Shown: positions 35,439-44,516 of the stretch, one piece after another
How positions within the stretch are numbered: position 1 is the first letter of the stretch
How the letters are laid out: the number at the start of each line of letters is the position of its first letter
Source: Verrucomicrobiales bacterium
GTDB taxonomy: Bacteria > Verrucomicrobiota > Verrucomicrobiia > Limisphaerales > UBA9464
Reading direction: 5' to 3'
Length of the DNA stretch: 45,026 bases
Assembly: GCA_027483345.1 (NCBI GenBank)
Contig: JAIXUV010000368.1
Location: forward strand, 1 to 45,026
Program-made: the position numbers and the translations under genes
Notes under the pieces: generated by a model
Databases searched by the model: none
Seen by the model: the letters and a program-made list of their open reading frames with translations, nothing else
What the model was told of the DNA's origin: nothing

Positions 35439-35460
35439 TTTAATCGTCATTTAAGGTCAT
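35439..35460 (+). promoter_or_regulatory. Direct-repeat box upstream of the response regulator (PmrA/QseB-like)
   Basis: Two copies, TTTAATCGTCA and TTTAAGGTCAT, stand in tandem with exactly 11 bases between their TTAA cores (35440 and 35451). The layout hexamer-N5-hexamer matches the (C/T)TTAA(G/T) boxes of PmrA/BasR and QseB-type OmpR-family regulators. The box ends 20 bases before ATG 35481, and GATAAC (35465-35470) could be the -10. Autoregulation is inferred. Confidence 0.6.
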
Positions 35461-35480
35461 CCCGGATAACTTGCCCCGCG

Positions 35481-36161
35481 ATGCGGATCCTCGTGGTCGA
35501 AGACGAACCAAAGGTCGCGCGGTTCCTGGAGCGCGGCCTCCGTCAGCAGGCGCATGCCGTGGACCTCGCGTTCGACGGAGAGGATGGGCTGCGCTTGGCC
35601 TTCGAGAACGACTACGACGTGGTGGTCCTCGACGTCATGCTTCCGGGGAGGGACGGCTTCTCGGTCCTCACGGAACTCCGCACCGCACAAAAGGCGGTCC
35701 GCGTGCTCATGCTCACCGCCCGCGACGAGGTCGGCGACCGGGTCCGGGGCTTGGATCTCGGGGCCGACGACTACCTCGTCAAACCGTTCGACTTCGACGA
35801 GTTCCTCGCGCGTATCCGGGCTCTCATCCGTCGCGCGGCCTCCGAGGGACAAACCACCCTGCGTTGTGCGGATCTGGAGCTGGACACCAGGACGCGGCAG
35901 GTACGGCGTGGCGGAAAACCGGTTCAGCTTACGGCGAAACCCTTCGCGATACTCGACCTGCTCTTGCGCCGCCAGGGACAGGTCGTCAGCCGCACGGAGA
36001 TTTCGGAACACGTCTGGGACCAGCGCTTCGATCCCTTGGGCAACGTCATCGACGTCACCGTCCACCAACTCCGTGACAAGGTGGACAAGGGATTCGAACC
36101 CCGCCTGATCCACACCGTCCGCGGGGTCGGCTACGTGCTGCGAGCCGGGGAACAGGCATGA
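35481..36161 (+). CDS. OmpR/PhoB-family DNA-binding response regulator
   Basis: The start at ATG 35481 gives 226 residues; the frame upstream runs over the promoter box. The receiver domain (1-115) has the acidic pair Glu7/Asp8 (VVEDEPKV), phospho-acceptor Asp51 (VVLDVMLPGRDGF), Thr79 (LMLTARD) and Lys101 (LVKPF). The winged-helix Trans_reg_C domain follows (about 128-222): RRGGKPVQLTAKPFAILDLL, the recognition helix DVTVHQLRDKVD and the wing IHTVRGVGYVLR. It is closest in pattern to the CusR/QseB/PmrA group. The kinase gene overlaps its stop (ATGA), forming a coupled pair. It probably binds the TTAA-type direct repeats at 35439-35460 and 37680-37722. Confidence 0.93.
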   Translation: MRILVVEDEPKVARFLERGLRQQAHAVDLAFDGEDGLRLAFENDYDVVVLDVMLPGRDGFSVLTELRTAQKAVRVLMLTARDEVGDRVRGLDLGADDYLVKPFDFDEFLARIRALIRRAASEGQTTLRCADLELDTRTRQVRRGGKPVQLTAKPFAILDLLLRRQGQVVSRTEISEHVWDQRFDPLGNVIDVTVHQLRDKVDKGFEPRLIHTVRGVGYVLRAGEQA

Positions 36162-37684
36162 GACGCACCTCCGTGATCTGGTGGTTCCTGGGGGCGGCTG
36201 CCGTCGCCCTGATCGCCATCAGCCGGTCCCAGCTCGACCTCGCCAACCGTCGCGACCGCGACCACGCCGAATTGATCCTCAAACTCTCGGCCCGGACACT
36301 CGCCGGCCAAGTCGATCCGCGGAAGCCCGCCTACGACGCGGGATTCGTTGCCCCTTCCGGGGGGCACTTCGGACGACCGGTGGTCCTGCTCTACGATCTC
36401 GCCGGTCGCGAGGCCGGCCGCGCCGCAGGCTCGGATCCCGTGCTTCCCTTGAACGCCTCGGCGGCCCGCCTCGTGCCCGCCGGTCTCCTTCGCCCGAAGT
36501 CGGGCGAGACCCCGTTGGCACCGGCCCCGCCCGCCACCTCCGAGCTCGCCGAGGAACCAGGCCCCAGCAGTCTCGACCACGCGACGGATGTCCTCGGAAG
36601 CGCATGGCTCTCGGAGATGAAGGGAACCGACGGCAGAGACTGGCTCGTCGCCACCGCGCCGGTCCGCTTCCGGGACCCTTCTGGGCGGCTGAACCTCGTC
36701 AGCGCCTGGATCCAAGCCGCCCTTCCCCTGGACGAAATCCTCCGGGCTTCGCGCGAACGCACGGTCCGCTTCCTTGTCTTCTGGGCGGCCGCCGGTTCCC
36801 TGACGCTCCTCGCCGCTTTGTGGTCCGTCCGCGGACGCGTTTCGTTGGCGGCGGTCGCCGACGCGGCCGACCGCATGCAGACCGCGAAACTCTCCTCCAC
36901 CCGCCTCCCTGAGACCGTGGACGATCCGGAGGCCCTGCGTCTTGTCCGGGCCTGCAACCGCCTGATCGACCGCGTCGCCGAGATCCATGCCGGGCAGCAG
37001 CGATTCGTCGCCGACGCCGCCCACGAACTCCGCACGCCTTTGACCATCCTGCGCGGTGAAATCCAGGTGGCCCTGCGCGAACCGGGGAACCATCCGCTCC
37101 TGATCGACACCCTCAAGAGCAACCTCGACGAGTCGCTCCATCTCAGTCGGCTCATCGACAGCCTTCTGACCCTCGCGCGTGCCGATGCCGGCACAGGCCT
37201 CGGGAAACGCGAGCAAGTCGATCCCGCGGATCCCATCCGCCGCGTTCTCGAACGTCTAGGGCCGATCGCTGGTGAACGCGGCGTCACCCTGAAATTCACC
37301 GGCGACGACGAGGGAACGCGCCCGGCTCTATTCGCCGACCCTGCCGCCCTCGAGAGGATCCTCTTCAACCTCACGGAGAACGCGGTGAAACACTCTCCGG
37401 CGGGAAACCCGGTCGAGGTCATCCTTTCGGTCGAAGCCGGCGAGGTGCGGTTCCAGGTCGTCGACCGCGGCGTCGGCATCGCGCCCGAACACCTTCCGAG
37501 AATCTTCGATCGATTCTACCGCATCGATGCCGCGCGCCGCCGGATGGACGGCGGAGCCGGCCTGGGCCTAGCCATCGTGAAGACGCTCGTCGAGGCGCAC
37601 GGGGGATCCGTTTCCGTCGAGAGCGAGGTCGGTACCGGCAGCCGCTTCACGATCGTACTGCCCCGGAGTACGCGGGACCCTTAA
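36158..37684 (+). CDS. Membrane sensor histidine kinase paired with the OmpR-type regulator
   Basis: The 508-residue kinase has TM1 (about 6-22), a periplasmic sensor region of about 180 residues with no recognised fold, TM2 (about 204-224, FLVFWAAAGSLTLLAALWSV), and a HAMP-like linker. The HisKA domain has phospho-acceptor His289 in FVADAAHELRTPLTILRGEI. The HATPase domain (about 376-505) has NLTENAVKHSPAG, VVDRGVGIAPEHLPRIF, RFYRI and GGAGLGLAIVKTLVEAHGGS. All catalytic boxes are intact. The start overlaps the regulator stop, so they are made together. Its own stop codon lies inside the first unit of the repeat array 37680-37722. The signal sensed is unknown; there is no obvious metal-binding motif in the sensor region. 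Confidence 0.93.
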   Translation: MRRTSVIWWFLGAAAVALIAISRSQLDLANRRDRDHAELILKLSARTLAGQVDPRKPAYDAGFVAPSGGHFGRPVVLLYDLAGREAGRAAGSDPVLPLNASAARLVPAGLLRPKSGETPLAPAPPATSELAEEPGPSSLDHATDVLGSAWLSEMKGTDGRDWLVATAPVRFRDPSGRLNLVSAWIQAALPLDEILRASRERTVRFLVFWAAAGSLTLLAALWSVRGRVSLAAVADAADRMQTAKLSSTRLPETVDDPEALRLVRACNRLIDRVAEIHAGQQRFVADAAHELRTPLTILRGEIQVALREPGNHPLLIDTLKSNLDESLHLSRLIDSLLTLARADAGTGLGKREQVDPADPIRRVLERLGPIAGERGVTLKFTGDDEGTRPALFADPAALERILFNLTENAVKHSPAGNPVEVILSVEAGEVRFQVVDRGVGIAPEHLPRIFDRFYRIDAARRRMDGGAGLGLAIVKTLVEAHGGSVSVESEVGTGSRFTIVLPRSTRDP

Positions 37685-37722
37685 ACCGATTTAAGGTTCG
37701 GTTAACCGGCGTTTAAGGCCGG
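37680..37722 (+). promoter_or_regulatory. Four-unit TTAA direct-repeat array upstream of the giant secreted protein
   Basis: CTTAAACCGA, TTTAAGGTTCG, GTTAACCGGCG and TTTAAGGCCGG follow each other, with TTAA cores at 37681, 37691, 37702 and 37713, that is 10, 11 and 11 bases apart. Two units share TTTAAGG with the box at 35450. The array starts at the kinase stop codon and lies about 107 bases before ATG 37829. An embedded 6-bp inverted repeat (AACCGA/TCGGTT, 37684-37703) could also form a hairpin, but no T run follows. Confidence 0.6.
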
Positions 37723-37828
37723 AAATGGGAGGCTCTTCGCACCGAGTCCGGGGACGCCTCAGACCGACGCCGCCTAAACGACCTGGCGGCATCCCGATTC
37801 AGGGCGGAGACCGGATCGGGACGTCGCT

Positions 37829-40800
37829 ATGAGACTCCTTCCCCTCCGCACCACCGTCGCCGTCCACCTCACCCTGACCGCCGTCGCGGGAATCTGCGCC
37901 GCCGCGATCGCGCACAATCCGGTGCACCAGGATGCGGCCTCGGACGGCTCGTCGCTGGACGGGACCCGGGTGGAACGCCCGTCCGAGGCCGCCCGCACTG
38001 GCAAGCCCCAACCGGACGTCGCGCCGAAGGTAGGAACGGCTCCTGCGCCCTTCTCGATCCGGCCGATCGACCCGATCTTCGGCCGCGAGTTCGTCCAGAT
38101 CACACAGGACATCGGCCTGGTCGAACCGCCGGCCCCGGGGCGGACGGTGGTCTTCTCGGCCAGCGGACTGCCGCCGGCGGCGACCTTCTCGTCGGACACG
38201 GCGCAGTTCTCCTGGTTGCCGGGCGAATTGGACGGAGATACGAGCCACACGATCACGGTCACCGCGATCGACAACGGCATCCCGCCACAGACCAACTCGA
38301 CGACGTTCGACATCCATGTCGCGGAGGCGAACCGGCTGCCGGTCGTCGCACCGGTCGCCACCCTGGGCGTCGAGCTGGGGCAGACTCTGGAGCATTCCAT
38401 CCTCGCGACCGATGAAGACCAGCCGCCACAGTCCATCGGCTTCCGGTTGCTGAGCGGGCCGGCGGGCCTGGACATCTCCCCGACCGGGATCATCACATGG
38501 ACGCCCACGGCGTCGCAGACCGACGAACTCTACTCGGCGTCGGCCGGAGTCGGCGACGGCGTCGGCGAGATCGTCGTGCCGTTCAGCGTCTACGCGCGTT
38601 CTCAGCCCCAACCGCCGCAGGCGCCGCCGCCAATCTCCACGGTGCATTTGGGGCAACGGTTGGCCCTCGCGTGGACCAACCTTCCAGGAAGCTTCGCGGT
38701 CCAGGCCTCGACCAACCTCCTCACTCCGGTCTGGCGCACGCTCCAGGCGCACACCGCGTTGACCAACGGGCTTCGACTCCTGGCCCTCGACACCACGAAC
38801 GCCACCGAGTTCTTCCGGTTGAAGAACCTCGATGGCATCCGCCTCACGGCTGCGACGCCCCGGAACAGCCGGCTGTCGCCGGGAACCCAACTGTTCGTTG
38901 AACTCGGCTTGTCCGGCGGCCTCGCCAACGACGACCTCGTCGAGATCATCGAGCGCGGCGCGTTCTCCGAGGTGATCCGCCGGATTCCCGCCTCGCTGCT
39001 TGAGGACGTGGACGGCTCGGTCGGCTTCTTCCTGGACGGCGATTCCCTCCCCGTCTCCCTCGCCACGATCGGCGTCCGCCTCGTCGATTCCTCGGGAGCC
39101 TCCCGCGGCCTGTTCGCGTTCGATGTATCCAACGCCGCCGCCGTCCCCGCCGGAGCGGCGCCTTCGGTCCTGTCGCTGGCATGGGCCGGTCCCACCGGGC
39201 AGGTCCGCCGCCCGTCCGACACCAATTCCTCGGCCACGCCCGCCCTGGCGGTGACCGTGTCCGATCCCGACGGCGATCTCATCCGGCTGGGCGTGAGGAT
39301 CACCGCACCGGATCGGCAGACCCATTCATGGGAAAGCCCCGTCTCGAATCTCGGGACCGGTCCGACCAACCTCTTCCTCTATCCCACCGAGTTTGGTCCC
39401 GGGAGCGTTCCGGGATTCTGGGAAGCCGAGGTCACCGCGATCGACTCCTCGGGCCGTGCTTCGGCACCGGTGAAATCGGAACTGTTTCTCTCCGCGTCCC
39501 CGTTTTCCGAAGCCGCGGAGGCCCCGCGGATCGACTCTTTCTCGCCGCAGCGCGGACCCGCCGGCGCGATCGTGGAGATCCTCACCCGGAACGTTCCGAC
39601 GGCCGATCTCTCCAACGCAGTCGTCCGCATCGGCGGCCGCATCGCCATGGCGGCGGAAGTGTCCTCGAACGTGTTCCGCGCCGTCGTCCCGACGGACACC
39701 GACGGAGGCTTCATCGAACTGCGGACGCCGCAGGGCCGGACACGCACCCCGACGCGGTTCACGGTGTTGCCCGACGCCGGGATCGAACCCGCGGTGGCGC
39801 ACCTGCTGGCAGGTCAATCCATGCGCTTCGGCATCGACCGCCGGCTCCCGGCCGGTTCCGAGGTGACGTGGTCGCTTGTCGGTCCCGGCATCCTCTCGAC
39901 CAACGGGCTGTTCACGGCTCCAGCCAACCGTCAACTCCGGACCAACGCCACCATACGCGCCACGATCTCCATTGCCGGTACCAACCTCCTTGCCGAAGCC
40001 CATGCCGACATCGACCCGGCTCCGTTGAACCGGGGCGCCGCGACCGTCTCCGCCGTCCTCGGCGGGGTGGTCTGGTCCGACGATGCGCTGGCCCGGATCG
40101 AGATCCCCGCCGGGGCGCTCCCGACGAACAGCACGATCTCCGTCCGCCGTCCGATGCTCGCCGAGATGCCCGCCGCGCCGCGGAACACCTCGCTCGTCGG
40201 CGCCATCGAGTTCGGCCCCTCGGGCACGGTCTTCTTAGAACCGGCGACGGTCCTCGTCCCGCTCGACCGCTCGCTGGCGCCCGGGACGGCCCTGTCGCTG
40301 CGAGTCTGGAATCCGCAATCCGGACAGTGGGTGGACGAGGGCGTCGTCGCCGCGGTCGAGCCCGACGGACAACACGCCCGCGCGCTTGTCCGACACTTCA
40401 CCCTCTTCGGCCTCTTCGGCGACCCCTGTGCGGTCGGCGCGATTCCGGTCCTGGGTTCGATCACGCCCGCCAGCATCCTCGAGGGCGAAGAACGCCCGAT
40501 CCTGGTCGAGGGAAGCGGCCTTGATGGCGACGTTTCGTTCGATTTGGTCAACGCCGACGGTTCTCCGCTCGAAGGGCTCGGCCATGGACCGTTCGTCCGG
40601 GCCCGCCTCTCGCCCTTCGCCGAGGACGGGACACGCGCGGCCTTCATGCTGGATTGTCCGGTGCTGCCAGGACTTTCGGCGGGTTCCACGAGGACGATGA
40701 TGGTCCGGGTAAGGCGGTGCGGCGGGCCCATCGCGAGCCTTCCGCTCACCATCGTGGGCCTGGATGAATTCGACGCCGCACACCACAGGGCCGGATTTCC

Positions 40801-43800
40801 CGGGGAACGGACGACCAACCTCTATTCCGAGATCGTCGTGGACCGGGACCTGTTGGGAATCCGCAGCGACGTCGTGGATCTTCACGCGACGCGACGCGTG
40901 GTCATCTCCTCCCGTGTGGACCTCTCGGGCAGGAGGGGAATGGACGCGGACCGGCATGATCCGGGCGTCGCATTCGGGGGCGACACCCGCCAAGGCGTGA
41001 ATGGCGGGCGCAACGGCCCGGGAGCCGACGCAGTCTTCTCCGCGGTGTACGACCTGCCCGGGAACCGGCTGCGGTTCGGCTTCGGCGGGACGCGCGGGGC
41101 GGATCTCAACAGCATCTCCGAGCTGTCCGAAAGGATCGGATGCGTGGGCGGGGATGCACTGGAATGCTTCGAGGAATTGATCGCGGAACTGGTGAACGAC
41201 CCGTTCGACCGATTCGAGGAAGCACGCCCGAACTTCGAGAGGCTCCTCGCCTCCATTCCGGACGGACGCCGGGGCCATCCCGGACTCTGGCACGGCGCCC
41301 CGGGAGCTTGGTACACGCTCCGGACCAGCGGTGTGGTCAGCTCCAACCCGGGGTTCCGGAGGACCTTCGGGCCGGGCTCGGGCGGCGGCGGCGGCGGCGC
41401 CTCGGGCCGGATTCTGGGATCCTTCACCTCCACCCTCGGAGGCGGAGCCGGCGGCGAAGGCGGGGGTGCGATCCGCTTCCTCTCAGCCCGTGACCTGGTC
41501 TTCACAGGATCCATCCGGGCCAACGGCGGTGACGGCGGAGCGGGAAGCGCGGACAGGTTCGGCTTCTCGGGCGGCGGAGGGGGCGGCGGGGGCGGCGGCG
41601 CGGTCCGACTTGTCGCAGGCAGGAACGTGACCACGTCGCCCACGGCCACCATCGAGACCCGCGGAGGATTCTCCGGTCGGGGCGGATTCGCCACGTTTGT
41701 CCGCAGCATCGGATTCGGGCTGATGATCGAGATGCCCTACGCGGAACCGACGGAGCCGGCCTCAGGCATGGCAGTCATGGAAGGCTCGCCCTTCCCCGAG
41801 GAGCAGTTCGGCAACCGGGTCACCGCCAGCAACGTCCTCTCCGTCCTCACCCGGCGCGATCCGGACCTCTTCCTGCGCGATCCCGCCGGCAACGTCGGCC
41901 TCAACCCGGACCGTCCCTACGTCGTCGTCCGCCGGGCCGACGGATCGGCTTCGCGGCGCTGCTACCTCCACACCGCCGGCGAGCGGTTCCGGGTGAACCT
42001 CGTTCTCTTCCCGGGCGCCAACGTCGTCGAGATCGGTGATCCGGGGGAGGAACTCCGCCATCGCCACATCGTCTGCCTGAGCGGCATCGACACCGACGGC
42101 GACGGCCTGTCCAACCAGGACGAACTGGCCCTCGGCTCGGACCCCAACTCGGCGGACACCGACGGCGACGGCCTGGCCGACATCGACGAGGTGGCCACGG
42201 GAACCTCGCTCACAAGCGCGGACACGGACGGCGATCTCCTTCCCGACGTGGACGAAGCCCGGATCGGCAGTCTTGCAACCGATCCGGACACGGATGGTGA
42301 TGGGCTGTGGGACAGCCTCGAGCACTACCTCGGCCGGTCACCGGTGCTGGGCGACCGCAGTGATTTCCAATACGCCGAGGGCGACATCTTCACGGTGGTC
42401 ACGAACCAGCTGGGCGAACGGCTTCTCGCCCTGCTGGATCCGTTTTCTGGACGGCTGGGAGCCATCGGCCGCCTTCCCGGCAACCGGGGCGACGGCATCA
42501 CCTTCGACCATCGCGGGACCCTCTACCTCGCCCAGGGGTCGGAAATGTTCGAATGGGCGGGATCGGTCCCGGCGGAACGGCCCGACCTTCCCAACCGCGG
42601 CGGAGGATGGAGACTCCTTGCGGCTTCGTCCGGCTCGTCCCCCGGGAGTTCGGGCGGCAGCATTGTCGGCCTCGGTGCCGCGGTCGGCGGCAGTTCCCCG
42701 CCGGTGCCGGGTCGGATCCGGGACATGAGAAACATCGTTTCGAACGACGGGTTTCTCGTGTTCTCCAAACTGGGGGACATCCGATCGCAGAACGCCCTCG
42801 GGGGGTTCACCCTGCCCATAGCGGCCGGGCCGTTGACCTTCGACCGGTCTCCAAACGGATTCCGGCGAATCCATGGAGTCGCCACCGCGGGAGGAATCAA
42901 CGGTAACACCTTCCACCTGGCGGGCGACAACCGGATCGAGACCAACTTCGTTCCCGCGTTCGTTCCCGGAAACGGCGTAGGCCAACCGGTCAAGGCCCTC
43001 GCCTTCGGGCATCCCACGGGCTACTTCGCGCTGCTGGGTTCCGCCGGCGACGACGTGGTGCAGCAGATCAGACCCTTCGCCAGCGGAACCATCGGACTGG
43101 CCTTCCCGCTCGGCCGTGCGGACGGACTCGCGATGCTGCACCTGAACACCAACGACTTCATCGCCACCACGGCGACGAAGGAAGTCCTCCGCATCACGCT
43201 GGATGCGGCGCAGGCGACGATGACGGTCACGCCCCTGTCCTCGACGGTCGCGCCCTGCCATCTCCTGGCGCGTGTGCCGTGCGTGGACGGCTGCTTCAAC
43301 CCGAACCGGGTCTCCTCCGCCGGACCGCTCGGTCCGACTTTCACGACGGCCGGAATCCGCAACGGCGACTTCAACGGGGACGGCGTCCAGGACCTCGTGG
43401 TCGTCGGCGTTTCCACGAACACGGCGCGCGTCAACATCCTCCACGGCGACGGCACGGGGCGGTTCACCAACGCCATCGACCACGTCCTCGGGCCCGGCTC
43501 GATCGGTTCCTCCGGCAAGGTGGAACTGGCACGGGTCGATGCCGACAACCGTGACGACCTTGTCGTCTCTTGGACGACCGCCACCGGGTCCGGCCGCATC
43601 TCCGTCCTGCCCGGGACGGCCGACGGCCGGTTCGCGCCGCCGGGTCCGCCACTCGTCACGGGGAACACCTCGGACTTCGCCGCGGGGGCCTTCAACGGCT
43701 CCGCGACGGACGACCTGGTCTTGGCCGGCAACAACGTCACGCTGGTCCCGGGAACCGCCGTCGGGACCTTCGACCTCGCCTCCGCGCAGCCGTTGCTGCC

Positions 43801-44347
43801 CGCCAACCGCGCCAATCTCCACGTGGCCCTCGGCGACATTGACGGCGACGGCGTGAACGACCTGGTCCGCGTCGGGCAGTCGATCGCGACCCACCTCGGT
43901 GGCGCCACGACGGCAGGCTGGCAATCGGTCTCCGGATTCGGCGGCGGCGACGTGCTCGAGTTCGGCGACTGGGAAGGAAACGGCACGCGGGACCTGTTCT
44001 TCAGCGGTTACAGCGGATTCGTGACGGTGGTTCCCGGCAACGGGAACGGGACGTTCGCCCCCGCGGTCAGCGTCTACTCCGGGCAGCTCTACGGGAGCTC
44101 TCCCAAGTTCGCCGTCGGTGACCTCGACCTGGACGGCCGCAGCGATGTGGTCATGCCCGATCCCCTGCGGCCGCGCGCCCTGGTCCTGACGACGGTCCGC
44201 CCCGCCGCGGGCTTCGGGGTGCTGACGGAGCTCCCCCTCGGGCTCATCCCGGTCGCCGCCCGCATCTTCGACACGAACGGCGACGGCATACCGGACGTGG
44301 CCCTGATCTCAAACGCGGGCGTCATCGAAGTCGTGTTGGGCCGCTGA
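37829..44347 (+). CDS. Giant secreted multidomain protein (Ig/IPT/ZU5-like/Gly-rich/TSP3/FG-GAP)
   Basis: The 2172-residue protein begins with a probable signal peptide (VAVHLTLTAVAGICAAAIA). In order: two cadherin- or Ig-like domains (about 70-260), a verrucomicrobial ASTNLLTPVWRTL...FFRLKN module (about 275-335), Ig-like units to about 560, an IPT/TIG domain (about 564-648, PRIDSFSPQRGPAGAIVEIL), a ZU5-like strand set (about 750-835), and a second IPT-like start near 880. A Gly-rich stretch follows (about 1185-1265, with runs of six and ten glycines) and thrombospondin-3/calcium repeats DTDGDGL (about 1421-1501). A variable propeller-like part and an FG-GAP/VCBS propeller (about 1844-2170, GDFNGDGVQDLVVVG, VALGDIDGDGVNDLV) end it. 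No C-terminal sorting signal (PEP-CTERM, Por) is seen. It is likely a calcium-stabilised surface or matrix protein; the upstream TTAA array suggests control by the adjacent two-component system. Confidence 0.85.
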   Translation: MRLLPLRTTVAVHLTLTAVAGICAAAIAHNPVHQDAASDGSSLDGTRVERPSEAARTGKPQPDVAPKVGTAPAPFSIRPIDPIFGREFVQITQDIGLVEPPAPGRTVVFSASGLPPAATFSSDTAQFSWLPGELDGDTSHTITVTAIDNGIPPQTNSTTFDIHVAEANRLPVVAPVATLGVELGQTLEHSILATDEDQPPQSIGFRLLSGPAGLDISPTGIITWTPTASQTDELYSASAGVGDGVGEIVVPFSVYARSQPQPPQAPPPISTVHLGQRLALAWTNLPGSFAVQASTNLLTPVWRTLQAHTALTNGLRLLALDTTNATEFFRLKNLDGIRLTAATPRNSRLSPGTQLFVELGLSGGLANDDLVEIIERGAFSEVIRRIPASLLEDVDGSVGFFLDGDSLPVSLATIGVRLVDSSGASRGLFAFDVSNAAAVPAGAAPSVLSLAWAGPTGQVRRPSDTNSSATPALAVTVSDPDGDLIRLGVRITAPDRQTHSWESPVSNLGTGPTNLFLYPTEFGPGSVPGFWEAEVTAIDSSGRASAPVKSELFLSASPFSEAAEAPRIDSFSPQRGPAGAIVEILTRNVPTADLSNAVVRIGGRIAMAAEVSSNVFRAVVPTDTDGGFIELRTPQGRTRTPTRFTVLPDAGIEPAVAHLLAGQSMRFGIDRRLPAGSEVTWSLVGPGILSTNGLFTAPANRQLRTNATIRATISIAGTNLLAEAHADIDPAPLNRGAATVSAVLGGVVWSDDALARIEIPAGALPTNSTISVRRPMLAEMPAAPRNTSLVGAIEFGPSGTVFLEPATVLVPLDRSLAPGTALSLRVWNPQSGQWVDEGVVAAVEPDGQHARALVRHFTLFGLFGDPCAVGAIPVLGSITPASILEGEERPILVEGSGLDGDVSFDLVNADGSPLEGLGHGPFVRARLSPFAEDGTRAAFMLDCPVLPGLSAGSTRTMMVRVRRCGGPIASLPLTIVGLDEFDAAHHRAGFPGERTTNLYSEIVVDRDLLGIRSDVVDLHATRRVVISSRVDLSGRRGMDADRHDPGVAFGGDTRQGVNGGRNGPGADAVFSAVYDLPGNRLRFGFGGTRGADLNSISELSERIGCVGGDALECFEELIAELVNDPFDRFEEARPNFERLLASIPDGRRGHPGLWHGAPGAWYTLRTSGVVSSNPGFRRTFGPGSGGGGGGASGRILGSFTSTLGGGAGGEGGGAIRFLSARDLVFTGSIRANGGDGGAGSADRFGFSGGGGGGGGGGAVRLVAGRNVTTSPTATIETRGGFSGRGGFATFVRSIGFGLMIEMPYAEPTEPASGMAVMEGSPFPEEQFGNRVTASNVLSVLTRRDPDLFLRDPAGNVGLNPDRPYVVVRRADGSASRRCYLHTAGERFRVNLVLFPGANVVEIGDPGEELRHRHIVCLSGIDTDGDGLSNQDELALGSDPNSADTDGDGLADIDEVATGTSLTSADTDGDLLPDVDEARIGSLATDPDTDGDGLWDSLEHYLGRSPVLGDRSDFQYAEGDIFTVVTNQLGERLLALLDPFSGRLGAIGRLPGNRGDGITFDHRGTLYLAQGSEMFEWAGSVPAERPDLPNRGGGWRLLAASSGSSPGSSGGSIVGLGAAVGGSSPPVPGRIRDMRNIVSNDGFLVFSKLGDIRSQNALGGFTLPIAAGPLTFDRSPNGFRRIHGVATAGGINGNTFHLAGDNRIETNFVPAFVPGNGVGQPVKALAFGHPTGYFALLGSAGDDVVQQIRPFASGTIGLAFPLGRADGLAMLHLNTNDFIATTATKEVLRITLDAAQATMTVTPLSSTVAPCHLLARVPCVDGCFNPNRVSSAGPLGPTFTTAGIRNGDFNGDGVQDLVVVGVSTNTARVNILHGDGTGRFTNAIDHVLGPGSIGSSGKVELARVDADNRDDLVVSWTTATGSGRISVLPGTADGRFAPPGPPLVTGNTSDFAAGAFNGSATDDLVLAGNNVTLVPGTAVGTFDLASAQPLLPANRANLHVALGDIDGDGVNDLVRVGQSIATHLGGATTAGWQSVSGFGGGDVLEFGDWEGNGTRDLFFSGYSGFVTVVPGNGNGTFAPAVSVYSGQLYGSSPKFAVGDLDLDGRSDVVMPDPLRPRALVLTTVRPAAGFGVLTELPLGLIPVAARIFDTNGDGIPDVALISNAGVIEVVLGR

Positions 44348-44516
44348 ATGGACTCATCCGCTCCACACTTGGCACCCTTGGTTGTGAATCCCTAGGAACG
44401 GCGCCCTGGACGGGGATGCTGCGATTCAGACGATGACCAGACCGAAGCCTTGGCGGCCGGGGCGCCACGCTCTCCGCCATTGAGCCAGCCGTCGGGAGGC
44501 GGCTACGCTGCGCAGC

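Noticed and set aside
37829-39325. A 508-codon minus-strand frame opposite the start of the giant protein
   Set aside because: It is Gly/Arg/Asp-rich and without motif, and runs antisense to well-formed Ig-like domains.
41377-41620. The Gly-rich stretch as a PE-PGRS or collagen-like protein
   Set aside because: There is no PE domain and no Gly-X-Y periodicity. The glycines alternate with beta strands such as AIRFLSARDLVF, as in a bacterial beta-helix.
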